A stretch of DNA of 64,000 nucleotides from Aphrocallistes beatrix (lineage: Eukaryota > Porifera > Hexactinellida > Sceptrulophora > Aphrocallistidae), in the NCBI GenBank assembly GCA_963281255.1, contig OY725501.1:3325674-3389673 (forward strand). Direction: 5' to 3'. Of the stretch, positions 1 to 9,802 are shown one piece after another. The translations under genes and the position numbers were made by a program. The notes under the pieces were generated by a model. That model did no database searches. It was not told the origin of the DNA and saw only the letters and a program-made list of their open reading frames with translations. Numbering within the stretch: the stretch's first letter is position 1; every line of letters starts with the position of its first letter.

Positions 1-2827
1 TGTTATTGGCGGGAGATATCCGACACCTCTACGATACGGACGATCCGGTTGAGATAGAGAAGTGGAAGCTAGGCTCATCCCCCCTCGAGAGGAGGCACTC
101 GAGGAGAGCTCACATCCGCAAACTGACCGGGAAGAAGCAATACAAAATCTCACCGCTTTCTGGGGAGACCGTGAGTGAAGACTGGAGGGGAGGGACCCTC
201 AAACGGACCAATTCTGAACCTGTCCTTAATGTGGCTAAGGACTCGCCTGGCCTCTTCCGAAACCCAGCAAAGTTCCTCAGCAACCTCAAACCCAAGAGGT
301 ATGTAACTAATTATATTTAATTACAGTTCAATCAACGCACAGTTTATCTACATAATACCTCCTCACAATACAATAGAACACTTCTGAACGTTCACAAAAC
401 CTAATTAACCTTCAACCCTGTTACATTATAAAAACGAAACTAATCATGTTACGATTAATGACTTGATTGCTGTACAATGAAGCAAAACCGCATTTCGAAT
501 GTTCTGGATAGATATAACTACAGGTGATTGTAACATGCTGGTACTAATTGAATCAATTTCATCATAGGAAGAAGGGAGCTGCCGTACCAGCCAAACCTGA
601 GCAAGCAGATAAGTCCAGTTTCCCGTCCATCCCAGAAGAACAGGAGTCGGACAGAGACACCCTCCCACTCCCTCCCACTTGCCCCCTCGCCTCTTCGAGC
701 TCCCCTGAGTTCCAACCCATCCAGGACTCCGGTTCTACGGCCGATTTTGTCAGTTCTTGCTCCGCTAAGTTGGAGGACCTGTCCAGTTCAGAATCGTCTT
801 CTACTGATATCCTTAGCGATTTGGAGAAAACTCAAGTTATCCCTAGCTCCCCTGTGCTTCCAAGACCACCCAGGCGAGTGAGAAACGTGAACGCAGATAC
901 GCCAAGAGTGAGTCGGCCTAACACGATGATAGAAATAAACCATTCCGCTGTAATAGCAACGACAGAAACCAACCTATCCTTTGAGAACTTATCTAGGGTT
1001 GATAGCCCCATTTTGGCGCCAAGGAAACATTCCAACGCCCCTCTATCCCCGGAGAGACCATCTGGTGGATTCATTTTCAACAAACAAGTGACAGACATAC
1101 TGAAGCAGATCCTAGAGGCGCTGGTACAGGAAGCTGGACTCGAGATGTCCCGCTACTCCCTCGAACTAATCATCTACATCTTCCGCAACTGCCAGTCGCA
1201 CTCAGTCGATGAGAAGTACTATCGCATTCCTCTCGTCGGCCAGACATTCTACAAACACGTGTGGCAGTACCAGACGGGACGGCAGTTCATGATGCAGTGC
1301 CAGTGGACGATCATGGACGACATCCTCCTACTCGGTATCGGGTTCGACCTGAGCAAACCGTTTCAAGTTCTGGAGAGAAAACTGGACACTGTCTGCCACA
1401 AACTCGCGTCGAGATCGATCGAAGGGAAGAAGAGTCGGAAATTTAAGAAAGAAGTTCGATTTTTCGAGAAGGAGGTCTACGACGCGATCCCATCCCTCAA
1501 GGAGATCCCTGCGGACTTAAACGGATCCTTCACAGAGGCGAAATCTGACAACATTCCTCTGAATCCAAGCCAACAGATATCGAGAATGTCTCCGCCCCCC
1601 CGCAGGAACAGTCTCCAGATCGCGACGCCTGAGATTAAGAACTCTCATTTGCACGTCCTCCCATTACAAATCAGGGCGTCTCCCTTGCCGATCTCGAATC
1701 TCACCTACGGTACCTCGTCCCCACTAGAGCAAGCATTCACACCCCTGTCCAAGTCTCCCCCTTCCCCCCCTACCCTGCCGAAACCCACTCTCACCAAATC
1801 CCCCCACTCCCATACCTCTTCAAAGGAGGACGTCGTGTTCCTGTCCTTTGAGTCTAACGAGGTGTTCGTGACACCTGACACCTCTTTCGTACAGACCGCC
1901 ACATCCCCCAGCCATCATAACATATGCTCCACCACGACCACAGCTCTATACCAAATCCCAGCACTCTCGACTAACATTACCACAAGCACGCCGCTCATTC
2001 CGAGACACGTTTTCGTCGCACAAGCGCCAATCTCTTCAGTCTCCACCAGTTTCTCAGACAGTTTGCCACTACCTCCCGACGATTCCAACGGGCATAAGCT
2101 CACAGCTGATAGAGTAGGCCCTGTCATTGCTCCTGACTCCTTCATGGACGTGTCCTTACCCGACAACTCCAAGCCTATTCAGGACATCCGAGGCAATCGG
2201 GAGGCCGAGCAGCAACTGATCCAGCAGGTGTCCATGAATAGGCAGATATGGAAACAGGCTGAACAGAATGCAAAGAAGGAGCATCGTACATCATCTCCAG
2301 TAGGCCCTGTGGTCCCAGTCATGCCGGCCAAATTCGAAATTCCTAAACTGAGACCCTGTTCCTCTGGAAGCGATCCAACCTCCCCTCCCAGGAGATCTCC
2401 CAACTCTTCTCCTCCCCCGTGGGCAGAAGTGAAGCTCCGTAACACCCCCAACAGTTCCCCTACCACCTCTCCCAAGCGGTTTAAAGAGTTTGAAGAGCCG
2501 ATTGTTGACACCAAGAACAGAGAAGCAGAGAGATATCTCGAAAGGAAGGCTGCGAACGCGCGACAGATTTGGATTCAGAACGAAACCATGGCTGCCAAGC
2601 GACTTAAACCGAACAGTGCGAGCCCAACCGACGAAATGCAAGTGAATGTCAGAACCCCTCAACCAGCAGAAAAACCCAGCCGTTCCAAATGGAATCAGAG
2701 TGATACCAAGACTCGAGTCCCTGAAATCATTAAAGGATCAGACCCATTGGACAAACAAAGTTTGTTTCAAGACGAGAAGATGTTATTAGGAATGAGCAAA
2801 ACACAGAAAATAGTAATGAATTCATAA
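1..2827 (+). CDS. PUB-like domain, largely disordered protein (5' partial)
   Basis: Exons 1-298 and 568-2827 are joined by a GT-AG intron; the junction splits an Arg codon and keeps frame. The frame is open to the window edge, so the true start lies upstream. The protein is mostly Ser/Pro/Thr-rich and probably disordered. One folded segment, at about 1080-1470, has the features of a PUB domain: a helical stretch, then KYYRIPLVGQTFYKHV, then LLLGIGFDL. PUB domains (PNGase, HOIP, SPATA2) usually bind p97/VCP or related C-terminal peptides; that role is inferred. Near the C terminus a motif beginning NREAE and continuing with RQIW occurs twice (about 2190-2275 and 2514-2610). I do not recognise the orthologue. 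The exon structure is well supported; the domain call is moderate. Confidence 0.7.
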
Positions 2828-3509
2828 TCGAAAAATGAAAGACCACGACTGAAACACTTGAATAATTTAAAAACTGCACAGCTTTTATATCTATACAAAA
2901 CAACCACACAGCTTAAAACTTGTACATAATAACATTTCTCATAGTATGAAACTGATATTTTATTGTCCAACATTCCATGACACTATATGATACAATAAAT
3001 TATTTTCAAATAAAACACTATATTTGATCGGTTACAGTAGAAATACAGTCAACTCCGCTGTTAACAATGTTCAATTGTAACAGAACATTGCGTTATGTCC
3101 GTTTGGTTATAAAGGAGTTGACCGTACGACAATCAGTTTTTTTCGCGTGATTTATGATGTATCATCTAAAAACCGAATCCAAATTTTCATAGCTAACTAT
3201 CAAATGGGTCAATTCACAGGCGAACGTTAGAGCTGTTTGTGCCACATTTCGTTTAAAAAGTCGTTAAAATAATTTAAAATTTGGTGACTAATGATATTTA
3301 CCATTCAATTCCACATAAGGATCTGAATATATAAGATAATACAAAGTATATTAGTGTGATACAAAATATTTACATCTTATTTACTAAAAGTATCCAAAAT
3401 ACACTAAAAGGAAAGTCAATCCTGCCTAAACACACAAACTAAAATAAAGGAGATAAAAAAAAATTAAATATGGGCAATGTTCTTACAAACGATAAACAGG
3501 ATGAGTACG
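2828..3509. other. AT-rich 3' flank and intergenic spacer
   Basis: No coding signal is seen. AATAAA-like hexamers near 2994 and 3010 could serve as polyadenylation signals for the upstream gene. A short pogo-like inverted-repeat remnant is listed separately. Confidence 0.5.
3044..3126. mobile_element. Short pogo/Tigger-like MITE remnant
   Basis: The ends read TACAGTCAACTCC and, on the other strand, TACGGTCAACTCC. The TA ends and the CAGTC start match the pogo-like family found elsewhere in this window (27401, 59177). It is only about 80 bp and non-coding. Confidence 0.6.
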
Positions 3510-4843
3510 TCAGTGGTTCCAGGTGGTAGCCTGGACCTGGACTGGATTGACTACTCCAGTGGGCATAGGTAGGAGTGGGGCTGCTAGTTCTGCATTGTTA
3601 TTAACCGAAACCGTCGTCGGGTTGGGGGCGTAACGGCGTCTCTTGGAGTTCTCAGAGTAGAGTATCACGATGCATAAACTCTGACACGCACAGATGAAGA
3701 TGCAAATCACGAACAATAGTGATACGACGATCAGAAGATCCCTTTGTACATAACTTGTGAAAAAATGTACTAAATTTACTGTCGAATTTAAGTTGTTTCT
3801 AGTATCTGTAACAACTACCCCGTCTGTTACTTCGAAAGAACATTGCGATACGATTTCAAGGGAAGCAGTAATGTCGAATGAAATTATACCATCCCCAATC
3901 TCACTAAGTCCTAGGTCATGCGTATAACTTCTCTCTGAGGAGATGACGTTTATTATTGTTGTCTGTTTGAGCGTGTTTTGTGTAACAGTGTCAGTAGTGT
4001 AGTTTAAAAGTATTTGTAGAGAGTATTCGATATTGACTTCATTGGTTCCTTCACCCAATTTTGTGAGCGACCAGTATAATACGAGCATATTATCTGAATT
4101 GAGGAAGAAGTAAAAACCGTATCTACCCAAAGTATATCCTCTTATTGATTCTGTGATAGGATGACTCAACACTGATTCTCCACCGCAACTAACAGATGAA
4201 ACTTGGAGTTCGTTGGATGTGCCTGGCTCCAATTGTACAGTACCGACAAAGTACCCGTTCGATTTTTCATAAAGGTATGAAACGTCGTCGCCGTTTGAGT
4301 ATAAATTGTAGTAGAGTATTGGTCTTTCACTCTGAGGTTCTGTTATGTCAAATTCAGTTCTCAATCGGCAAGTATATGTGTTAAAGCTGTCCTGTGAGCT
4401 TACTAAATAACCTAATCCTTCTGGAGGACTCGCTTGACTAAGCAGTTGACCAGATGCAAGAGCTCCTGACATGAGTTGTTAATCAGAAATTTTCCATGGC
4501 AACCGAATAGAATGTAGCTATCTTCTTCCCCATAGAACGTTATGTTGATAGTTATGGCATTTTGAAAAGGTGAGGTGTTGATCTTTTCAACCTTCAACTC
4601 CGATAAATAGAAACCAGGAGTTGCACCGTCGTTGATCTCTGTAGGAGAAAATGGCTGAGATCCATTGAAAGAGACATAGACGAGGGAATCGAAGCCTAGG
4701 TTGTCTATGTAGCAGGACATAGTGACCTCCTCTCCGGAACACGGGTGGTACTGTGGTACATTGAAAACGTTTTGAGCGGTTGTTTGCAGAGTCAATATTG
4801 CAAAGATTGCAATCAACAAAAAGCTGTGTTTTTCTTTGGTCAT
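3510..4843 (-). pseudogene. Frameshifted copy of the Ig-like membrane protein gene
   Basis: This is a tandem duplicate of the intact gene at 5417-6772. The ATG at 4843 opens a signal peptide and Ig-like segment that stays in frame to about 4484. Between 4472 and 4484 the copy is one base shorter than its sister (12 versus 13 bases between shared flanks), so the N-terminal frame runs into a stop at 4412. The downstream frame (3510-4472) still carries the rest of the ectodomain, the membrane segment and the tail, without internal stops, and begins with an ATG of its own. It may be a recent pseudogene, two overlapping ORFs, or an assembly error; an intact 3' frame favours recency or error. The first ~125 residues differ from the sister at only a handful of sites, whereas the later ectodomain differs in clusters. 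Confidence 0.75.
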
Positions 4844-4876
4844 TCTAATAATAGCTAATGTTTACAGAAATAGATA

Positions 4877-4936
4877 TGTTTTGACAGAAATGGTCCCCCG
4901 GACCATTTCTGCAGGGGGACCATTTCTGTCAAAACA
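4877..4936. repeat. Perfect 23-bp inverted repeat (hairpin)
   Basis: Arms at 4877-4899 and 4914-4936 are exact reverse complements around a 14-base loop. The loop carries a further partial copy of the arm (GGACCATTTCTG). It lies 34-93 bp upstream of the ATG of the frameshifted Ig-like copy, so it is in its promoter or 5' UTR. No equivalent is seen upstream of the sister gene. Confidence 0.85.
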
Positions 4937-5416
4937 GATATATACTTAGTATGTTAATCAACATATGCTGTTAAAACATATTTATACCGCCATTAGTATA
5001 ATATTTCATTTTGATGGCCACCTTATTCCTTAAATTCTATTTTTGTCATACAGGTTTCAACTTTCAATATGACACAAATATTTGGATCCTTGTTCCCTAT
5101 ATTTTATACTCTAAATCACGTTCAATGGGAAGTGATGGTCTTGCAATGTATTGCAATGCATTTTCAAATCACTAACTATATTGATATTACGTAGTAGGTT
5201 GTGCTGGTTAAATTCATAAACTTATTTATTCAGAACATTAATAACAAATTCATATAAAAGAAAATCCAAAACTCACGCGACAATTGTTGGGATTAAAGAA
5301 TTAGTATTCAAATCTGACAATGTCTTACCCAACTAATTCAGTTGTACATTTACAGGGCTTATATATCAAACACACGAAAAAATGAAAAAAACCACTCACG
5401 CACGAAGAGCTTAACA

Positions 5417-6772
5417 TCACTGATTCCAGGAAGTAGCTTGCATCTGGAATGAATGGACAGCTGTTCCAGTGGTGCCCATTGGCAGAGGTGGGGCATCTGG
5501 AGTAGGGGATCTTCCTGCATTATTGTTGCCCAAATTAGTCGTAGGGAGGGGAGCGTAGTTTGCACCATGATGACGCTTCTTGCTCTTATCGTTGCATATT
5601 ATTAAAATGTACAAACATTGAAAAGCACTGGTAAACGCGCAAGCCACGAATAATACCGATGCAGCGATCAAAAGGTTCTTTTCTAAGTGACTTGTTAAAA
5701 ATTCTACTGTCGAATTTAAACCTTTCCTAGTAAACGTAACAACTGCGCCGTCCGTTACGTCGAAGGAACATAGAGATACGATTTTAAGGGAAGCAGTAAT
5801 GTTGAATGAAATTTTGCTATCTCCAATCTCGCTAAGTCCTAGGTCATGTGTATAACTTCTCTCTGAAGAGATTACGTTTATTATTGTTGACTGGTTTAGC
5901 GTGTTATGTGTAACAGTGTCAGTAGTGTACTTTAAAAGTAATTGTAGAGAGTATTCGATATTCACTTCATTGGTTCCTTTACCCAATTGTGTGAGCGACC
6001 AGTATAATACGAGCATATTATCTGAATTGAGGTAGAAGTTAAGGCTCGATGTATCCAAAGTATATCCTCTGATTGATTCTGTGATAGGATTACTCAACAC
6101 TGATTCTCCACCACAACTCACTGCTGAAACTTTGAGTTCGTTGGATATGCCTGGTTTCAGTTGTGCAGTACCGACAAGGTTCCCGGACAAATCTTTATAG
6201 AGATCTGAAACGTAGTCGTCGTTTGAGTATAAATTGTAGTAGAGTATTGGTCTTTCACTCTGAGGTTTTGTCATGATAAAAGTATTTTTTAATCGGCAAG
6301 TAGAAGTATCAAAGCGATCATCCAAAGCTAACACAAAACCCAATCCTTCTGGAGGACTCGCTTGACTAAGCAGTTGACCAGATGCAAGAGCTCCTGACAT
6401 GGTTTCGTTGGTTAGAAATTTTCCATGGCAACCGAATAGAATGTAGCTATCTTCTTCCCCGTAGATCGTTATGTTGATAGTTATGGCATTTTGAGAAGGT
6501 GAGGTGTTGATCTTTTCAACCTTAAACTCCAATAAATAGAAACCAGGAGTTGCACCGTCGTTGATCTCTGTAGGAGAAAATGGCTGAGATCCATTGAAAG
6601 AGACATAGACGAGGGAATCGAAGCCTAGGTTGTCTATGTAGCAGGACATAGTGACCTCTTCTCCGGAACACGGGTGGTACTGTGGTACATTGAAAACGTT
6701 TTGAGCGGTTGTTTGCAGAGTCAATATTGCAAAGATTGCAATCAGTAAAAAGCTGTGTTTTTCTTGGGTCAT
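5417..6772 (-). CDS. Ig-like type I membrane protein (intact paralogue)
   Basis: An intronless 451-residue ORF. Residues 1-24 form a typical signal peptide ending TTAQ. An Ig-like segment follows, with Cys35, Cys44 and Cys115; C44-C115 spacing (71) suits an Ig fold, but the usual core Trp is absent, so the fold is tentative. The ectodomain has several N-x-S/T sites. A hydrophobic segment at about 367-392 is followed by a basic stop-transfer sequence (KSKKRHH) and a 59-residue Pro-rich tail. The next gene is a tandem paralogue in the same orientation 573 bp away. A receptor or adhesion role is inference; I do not recognise the family. Minus-strand AATAAA hexamers occur near 5222-5230, downstream of the stop. 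Confidence 0.8.
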   Translation of the reverse strand: MTQEKHSFLLIAIFAILTLQTTAQNVFNVPQYHPCSGEEVTMSCYIDNLGFDSLVYVSFNGSQPFSPTEINDGATPGFYLLEFKVEKINTSPSQNAITINITIYGEEDSYILFGCHGKFLTNETMSGALASGQLLSQASPPEGLGFVLALDDRFDTSTCRLKNTFIMTKPQSERPILYYNLYSNDDYVSDLYKDLSGNLVGTAQLKPGISNELKVSAVSCGGESVLSNPITESIRGYTLDTSSLNFYLNSDNMLVLYWSLTQLGKGTNEVNIEYSLQLLLKYTTDTVTHNTLNQSTIINVISSERSYTHDLGLSEIGDSKISFNITASLKIVSLCSFDVTDGAVVTFTRKGLNSTVEFLTSHLEKNLLIAASVLFVACAFTSAFQCLYILIICNDKSKKRHHGANYAPLPTTNLGNNNAGRSPTPDAPPLPMGTTGTAVHSFQMQATSWNQ

Positions 6773-6986
6773 TATTGACTAATTTCTAATATACACAGAG
6801 AGACATATGTAATATGCGACACATCCAGTTTAAGTAAGCCTCAATTAATTTAACTGTGATCAATTCAAACGGTCGACTATACTAATTAACAAAAGTTTGA
6901 CATTAATCTTAGATTTTCAATGAACCTGCTGTCTTTGTATAGTAAAGTTAAACTGATATATATCAGTTGAATTGTTAGAAGTTCCT

Positions 6987-7084
6987 TTCGGGGAACAAAG
7001 TGAAAATTATAAGCACACTCGGGACTTGTAGGTCACACTTCTAATAACTGCGTCAAAAGTATTGTGTAACGAAAAATCGCTTTA
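6987..7084 (+). repeat. Dispersed repeat R1, copy a
   Basis: About 98 bp starting TTCGGGGAAC, containing CACACTTCTAATAACTGCG and ending near AAATCGCTTTA. It is near-identical to 7358-7455 in the same orientation. Part of it (AATAACTGCGTCAAA) recurs near 19575. Confidence 0.8.
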
Positions 7085-7120
7085 CGGTCTTGATTTTCAT
7101 AACATTTTGTTTACATTTAT

Positions 7121-7350
7121 AAGAAGAATTATATGATCGTTTCGTTTATAGTGATGGTTGGTTTGGGAGCTACAGTGGCTGCATTAATGATTAGTAATAC
7201 CTTCCAGATTTTATTATTCTTAATGGGAATTTTATTTTTCATTCAATGAATTGAAACACATCTAAAGTTTCCTTCTTATTTATTTAATTTTTATGACACA
7301 TTTCAGAATGGATATGTTTTGTTTACATTTATATCAGCTCTTGTCTGGCA
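7121..7350 (+). repeat. Dispersed repeat R2, copy a
   Basis: About 230 bp from AAGAAGAATTATATGATCG to ATATCAGCTCTTGTCTGGCA. It is highly similar to 8955-9150, with small indels. It is non-coding and followed directly by R1 copy b. The class is unknown. Confidence 0.8.
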
Positions 7351-7357
7351 AGTTATA

Positions 7358-7455
7358 TTCGGGGAACGAAGTTAAAATTATCAGCACGCTTGGGACTTGA
7401 AGGTCACACTTCTAATAACTGCGCCAAAAGAATTGTGTAACGAAAAATCGCTTTA
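7358..7455 (+). repeat. Dispersed repeat R1, copy b
   Basis: Second copy of the repeat at 6987-7084. It abuts the 3' end of R2 copy a, whereas R2 copy b (8955) has no R1 after it. The two repeats are therefore independent units or parts of a larger decayed element. Confidence 0.8.
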
Positions 7456-8954
7456 AATTATTAATTAGAATAAAGACGTTGATGCTTTTTGTTTCAGAAT
7501 ATGAATCGATAAAATCTAGGTGGTGCGATTCTGAGATTCGCATCAGGACACTTTTAGAGAAGTTTGTCAAATTTTTTCTCATTTTTGATGTGTGTATTTT
7601 TTCTCATCAAAATTAAACATTTGTTTATAATTTCAGGACCTAGAATCCCATTTGCTAGAATTTAACTACAAACTTACGGAACAGATGCGAGATAATGAGA
7701 CAGCCATGCTTTTAAACGATCACTAATGATCACATATAATCTAATGCTAGATAGATATTATTGTGTGAGTTCTTATACTACGAACTCAGCCTAACAGTTC
7801 ACATGACAAAGCTAATGTTTTGGAGGTCGGACCTTGAGTTATATTTGGTACAAAGGAATGTATATTATTCTAATATTTAACTAATATACTCGGTTTCACA
7901 TTACTTTACGTTGTATATAGCTATGTTCTTATCGATATACTCACTATCTCGTGACACAGGTATTTATAACGAAGTACTTCTCTTTAGCGAATTGAATATT
8001 CTTGAAAAATCCAATATTTTACATTTAAGGCGTAATGTATTCGTGGATATTATATGTGCCAATTTCTCATGCGACAGAGCTACGTATTTGATTTATAATA
8101 AAAAGGCAAAATGCATAATTCTTCCACATTTCTATTCTTCATATGTTGTGTGACTTAATTTTTGAAATATTCAAAACTATTGGGAGCATACAACCAGCAA
8201 AATGGATAAGTAAAGATGCTATTTATACCTCCAGTCTAGGTTTAGATCAATTTCGAATAAAATTTGACTGAATTGCTGTAAAAATATTTCTGCCTTTTCC
8301 AAGATATTTTGCTAACTACAGGATATACGTATAGTTAGTTGGATGTTAGTATTTTGGTTTATCTTACTAGTGAATAGATTGATCAAATATAGACACAACA
8401 CATCTCTATTAAACGAAACATTCAGTTTCTTTGATGTACACACACACACGTACCTACTACCATCATTACCGTGCATTGTACATCTTATCTTGGTTCATAG
8501 TATCATTCAGCAATCACAACATTTTATTAACAAATGACACAGAGAACATGACTAACAAAATGATTGAAACTTTATCAAACCCCGGTTTCGCATGTTTGCT
8601 TACTCTTTAACATGTTTGTGTAATAATTGAAATGACCCTTTGTATTGCAATCACTAGAATACTCCCATTTAAATGCTATTTATATAGTCCTGAGCATCAT
8701 AGAGATTACAAGAATGTAAAAACATTCTTTCAAAGGACGCTTGCATGGTGCTTAGTATTAATGGTTTGGGATTCATCCGACAAATAAATAGTTATTTTGC
8801 ATTTCATTCTCTCAGTCATCATGGGACCCATATATTACGCTCTAACTATCAAATACCTGAGGAGAGTACATTTAGCGATGAAATGGTATTCCAATGATAT
8901 CTCGCTTTGTTTGGGAAGAGCAGAAATCTCTCTAGTAAAAGGCACAATGAATAA

Positions 8955-9150
8955 AAGAAGAATTATATGATCGTTTCGTTTTGCTTTGTAATACCTTCCA
9001 GATCATTCTTATTATTCTTAATTTGGAATTTTATTTTTCATTCAATGAATTGAAACATCTGAAGTTTCCTTCTTATTTATTTAATTTTATGACACATTTC
9101 AGAATGCATATGTTCTGTTTACATACATTTATATCAGCTCTTGTCTGGCA
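8955..9150 (+). repeat. Dispersed repeat R2, copy b
   Basis: Second copy of the repeat at 7121-7350, lacking about 30 bp after ATGATCGTTTCGTTT. Confidence 0.8.
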
Positions 9151-9514
9151 CTCTCCACTGATTCTCATGGCAATCGTCATGTCTGCAAAAAGAATTTGTT
9201 CCTGCTTTAAGGGGACAACTTGGCCAGTCTTTCATTATAGAAGTGAGAAAATATGTTCAGGATTTCTGTAATACCATTGTACATCCCTCAATTTGGAATT
9301 TGATCGTTCAATGTTGGAAATGCAATCACGTATATTATGTCAATAAAGTTATTTGTTACAATAATTGAATTTCTAAATTGATATTTTAACTTTTGATCAG
9401 GTCTTGAGAATTTCTGTATTCATACATATTATATACAAGTATAGTTAAACTCACTTGTATTTACTTTTAAAAATAAATAAGTATCGTGTTTATGTGAGAG
9501 TTTTAATTATCAAT

Positions 9515-9550
9515 ACAAGCGCACTTACGTAGCGCGGCTAGCAAACACTT
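9515..9550 (+). repeat. GC-rich motif flanking TOP3A (5' copy)
   Basis: Contains GTAGCGCGGCTAGC followed by AAACACTTC in an otherwise AT-rich spacer, about 250 bp upstream of the TOP3A start. A close copy lies at 13654-13699, about 180 bp downstream of the TOP3A stop. Confidence 0.65.
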
Positions 9551-9802
9551 CCCCCATTTTGAGATTTGTTTACTTTATGTGTCGATTGTAAACAAAATAA
9601 GCAAATAATTTATAATTACTGCAGTAATTACTCCAGCAAGTAATTTGGAATCTTGCATTCTAATGTATGGAAATATTCGTCTAATTACGTTATAGATAGA
9701 CAACTGTTATATCAATAATCTTATATTTCTAGTTACATGTAGTATCATTATTATCAGCTTAGATCTAAGGACGTAGAACCTAGGAACTGATTGGCTATTC
9801 CT

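Larger units (their letters stand above)
6773..9802. other. Gene-free region with duplicated anonymous repeats
   Basis: No convincing gene is seen over 3 kb. Short ORFs here are AT-rich and resemble no family. Two sequences occur twice each (6987/7358 and 7121/8955), described separately. The last part (9515-9550) carries a GC-rich motif that recurs downstream of TOP3A. Confidence 0.6.

Noticed and set aside
3510-4472. Independent second gene starting at 4472
   Set aside because: It lacks a signal peptide and aligns throughout with the 3' part of the sister gene, so it is better read as the frameshifted remainder.
8981-9271. 96-residue ORF upstream of TOP3A
   Set aside because: It lies in dispersed repeat R2, is AT-rich and is not kept open in the other copy.
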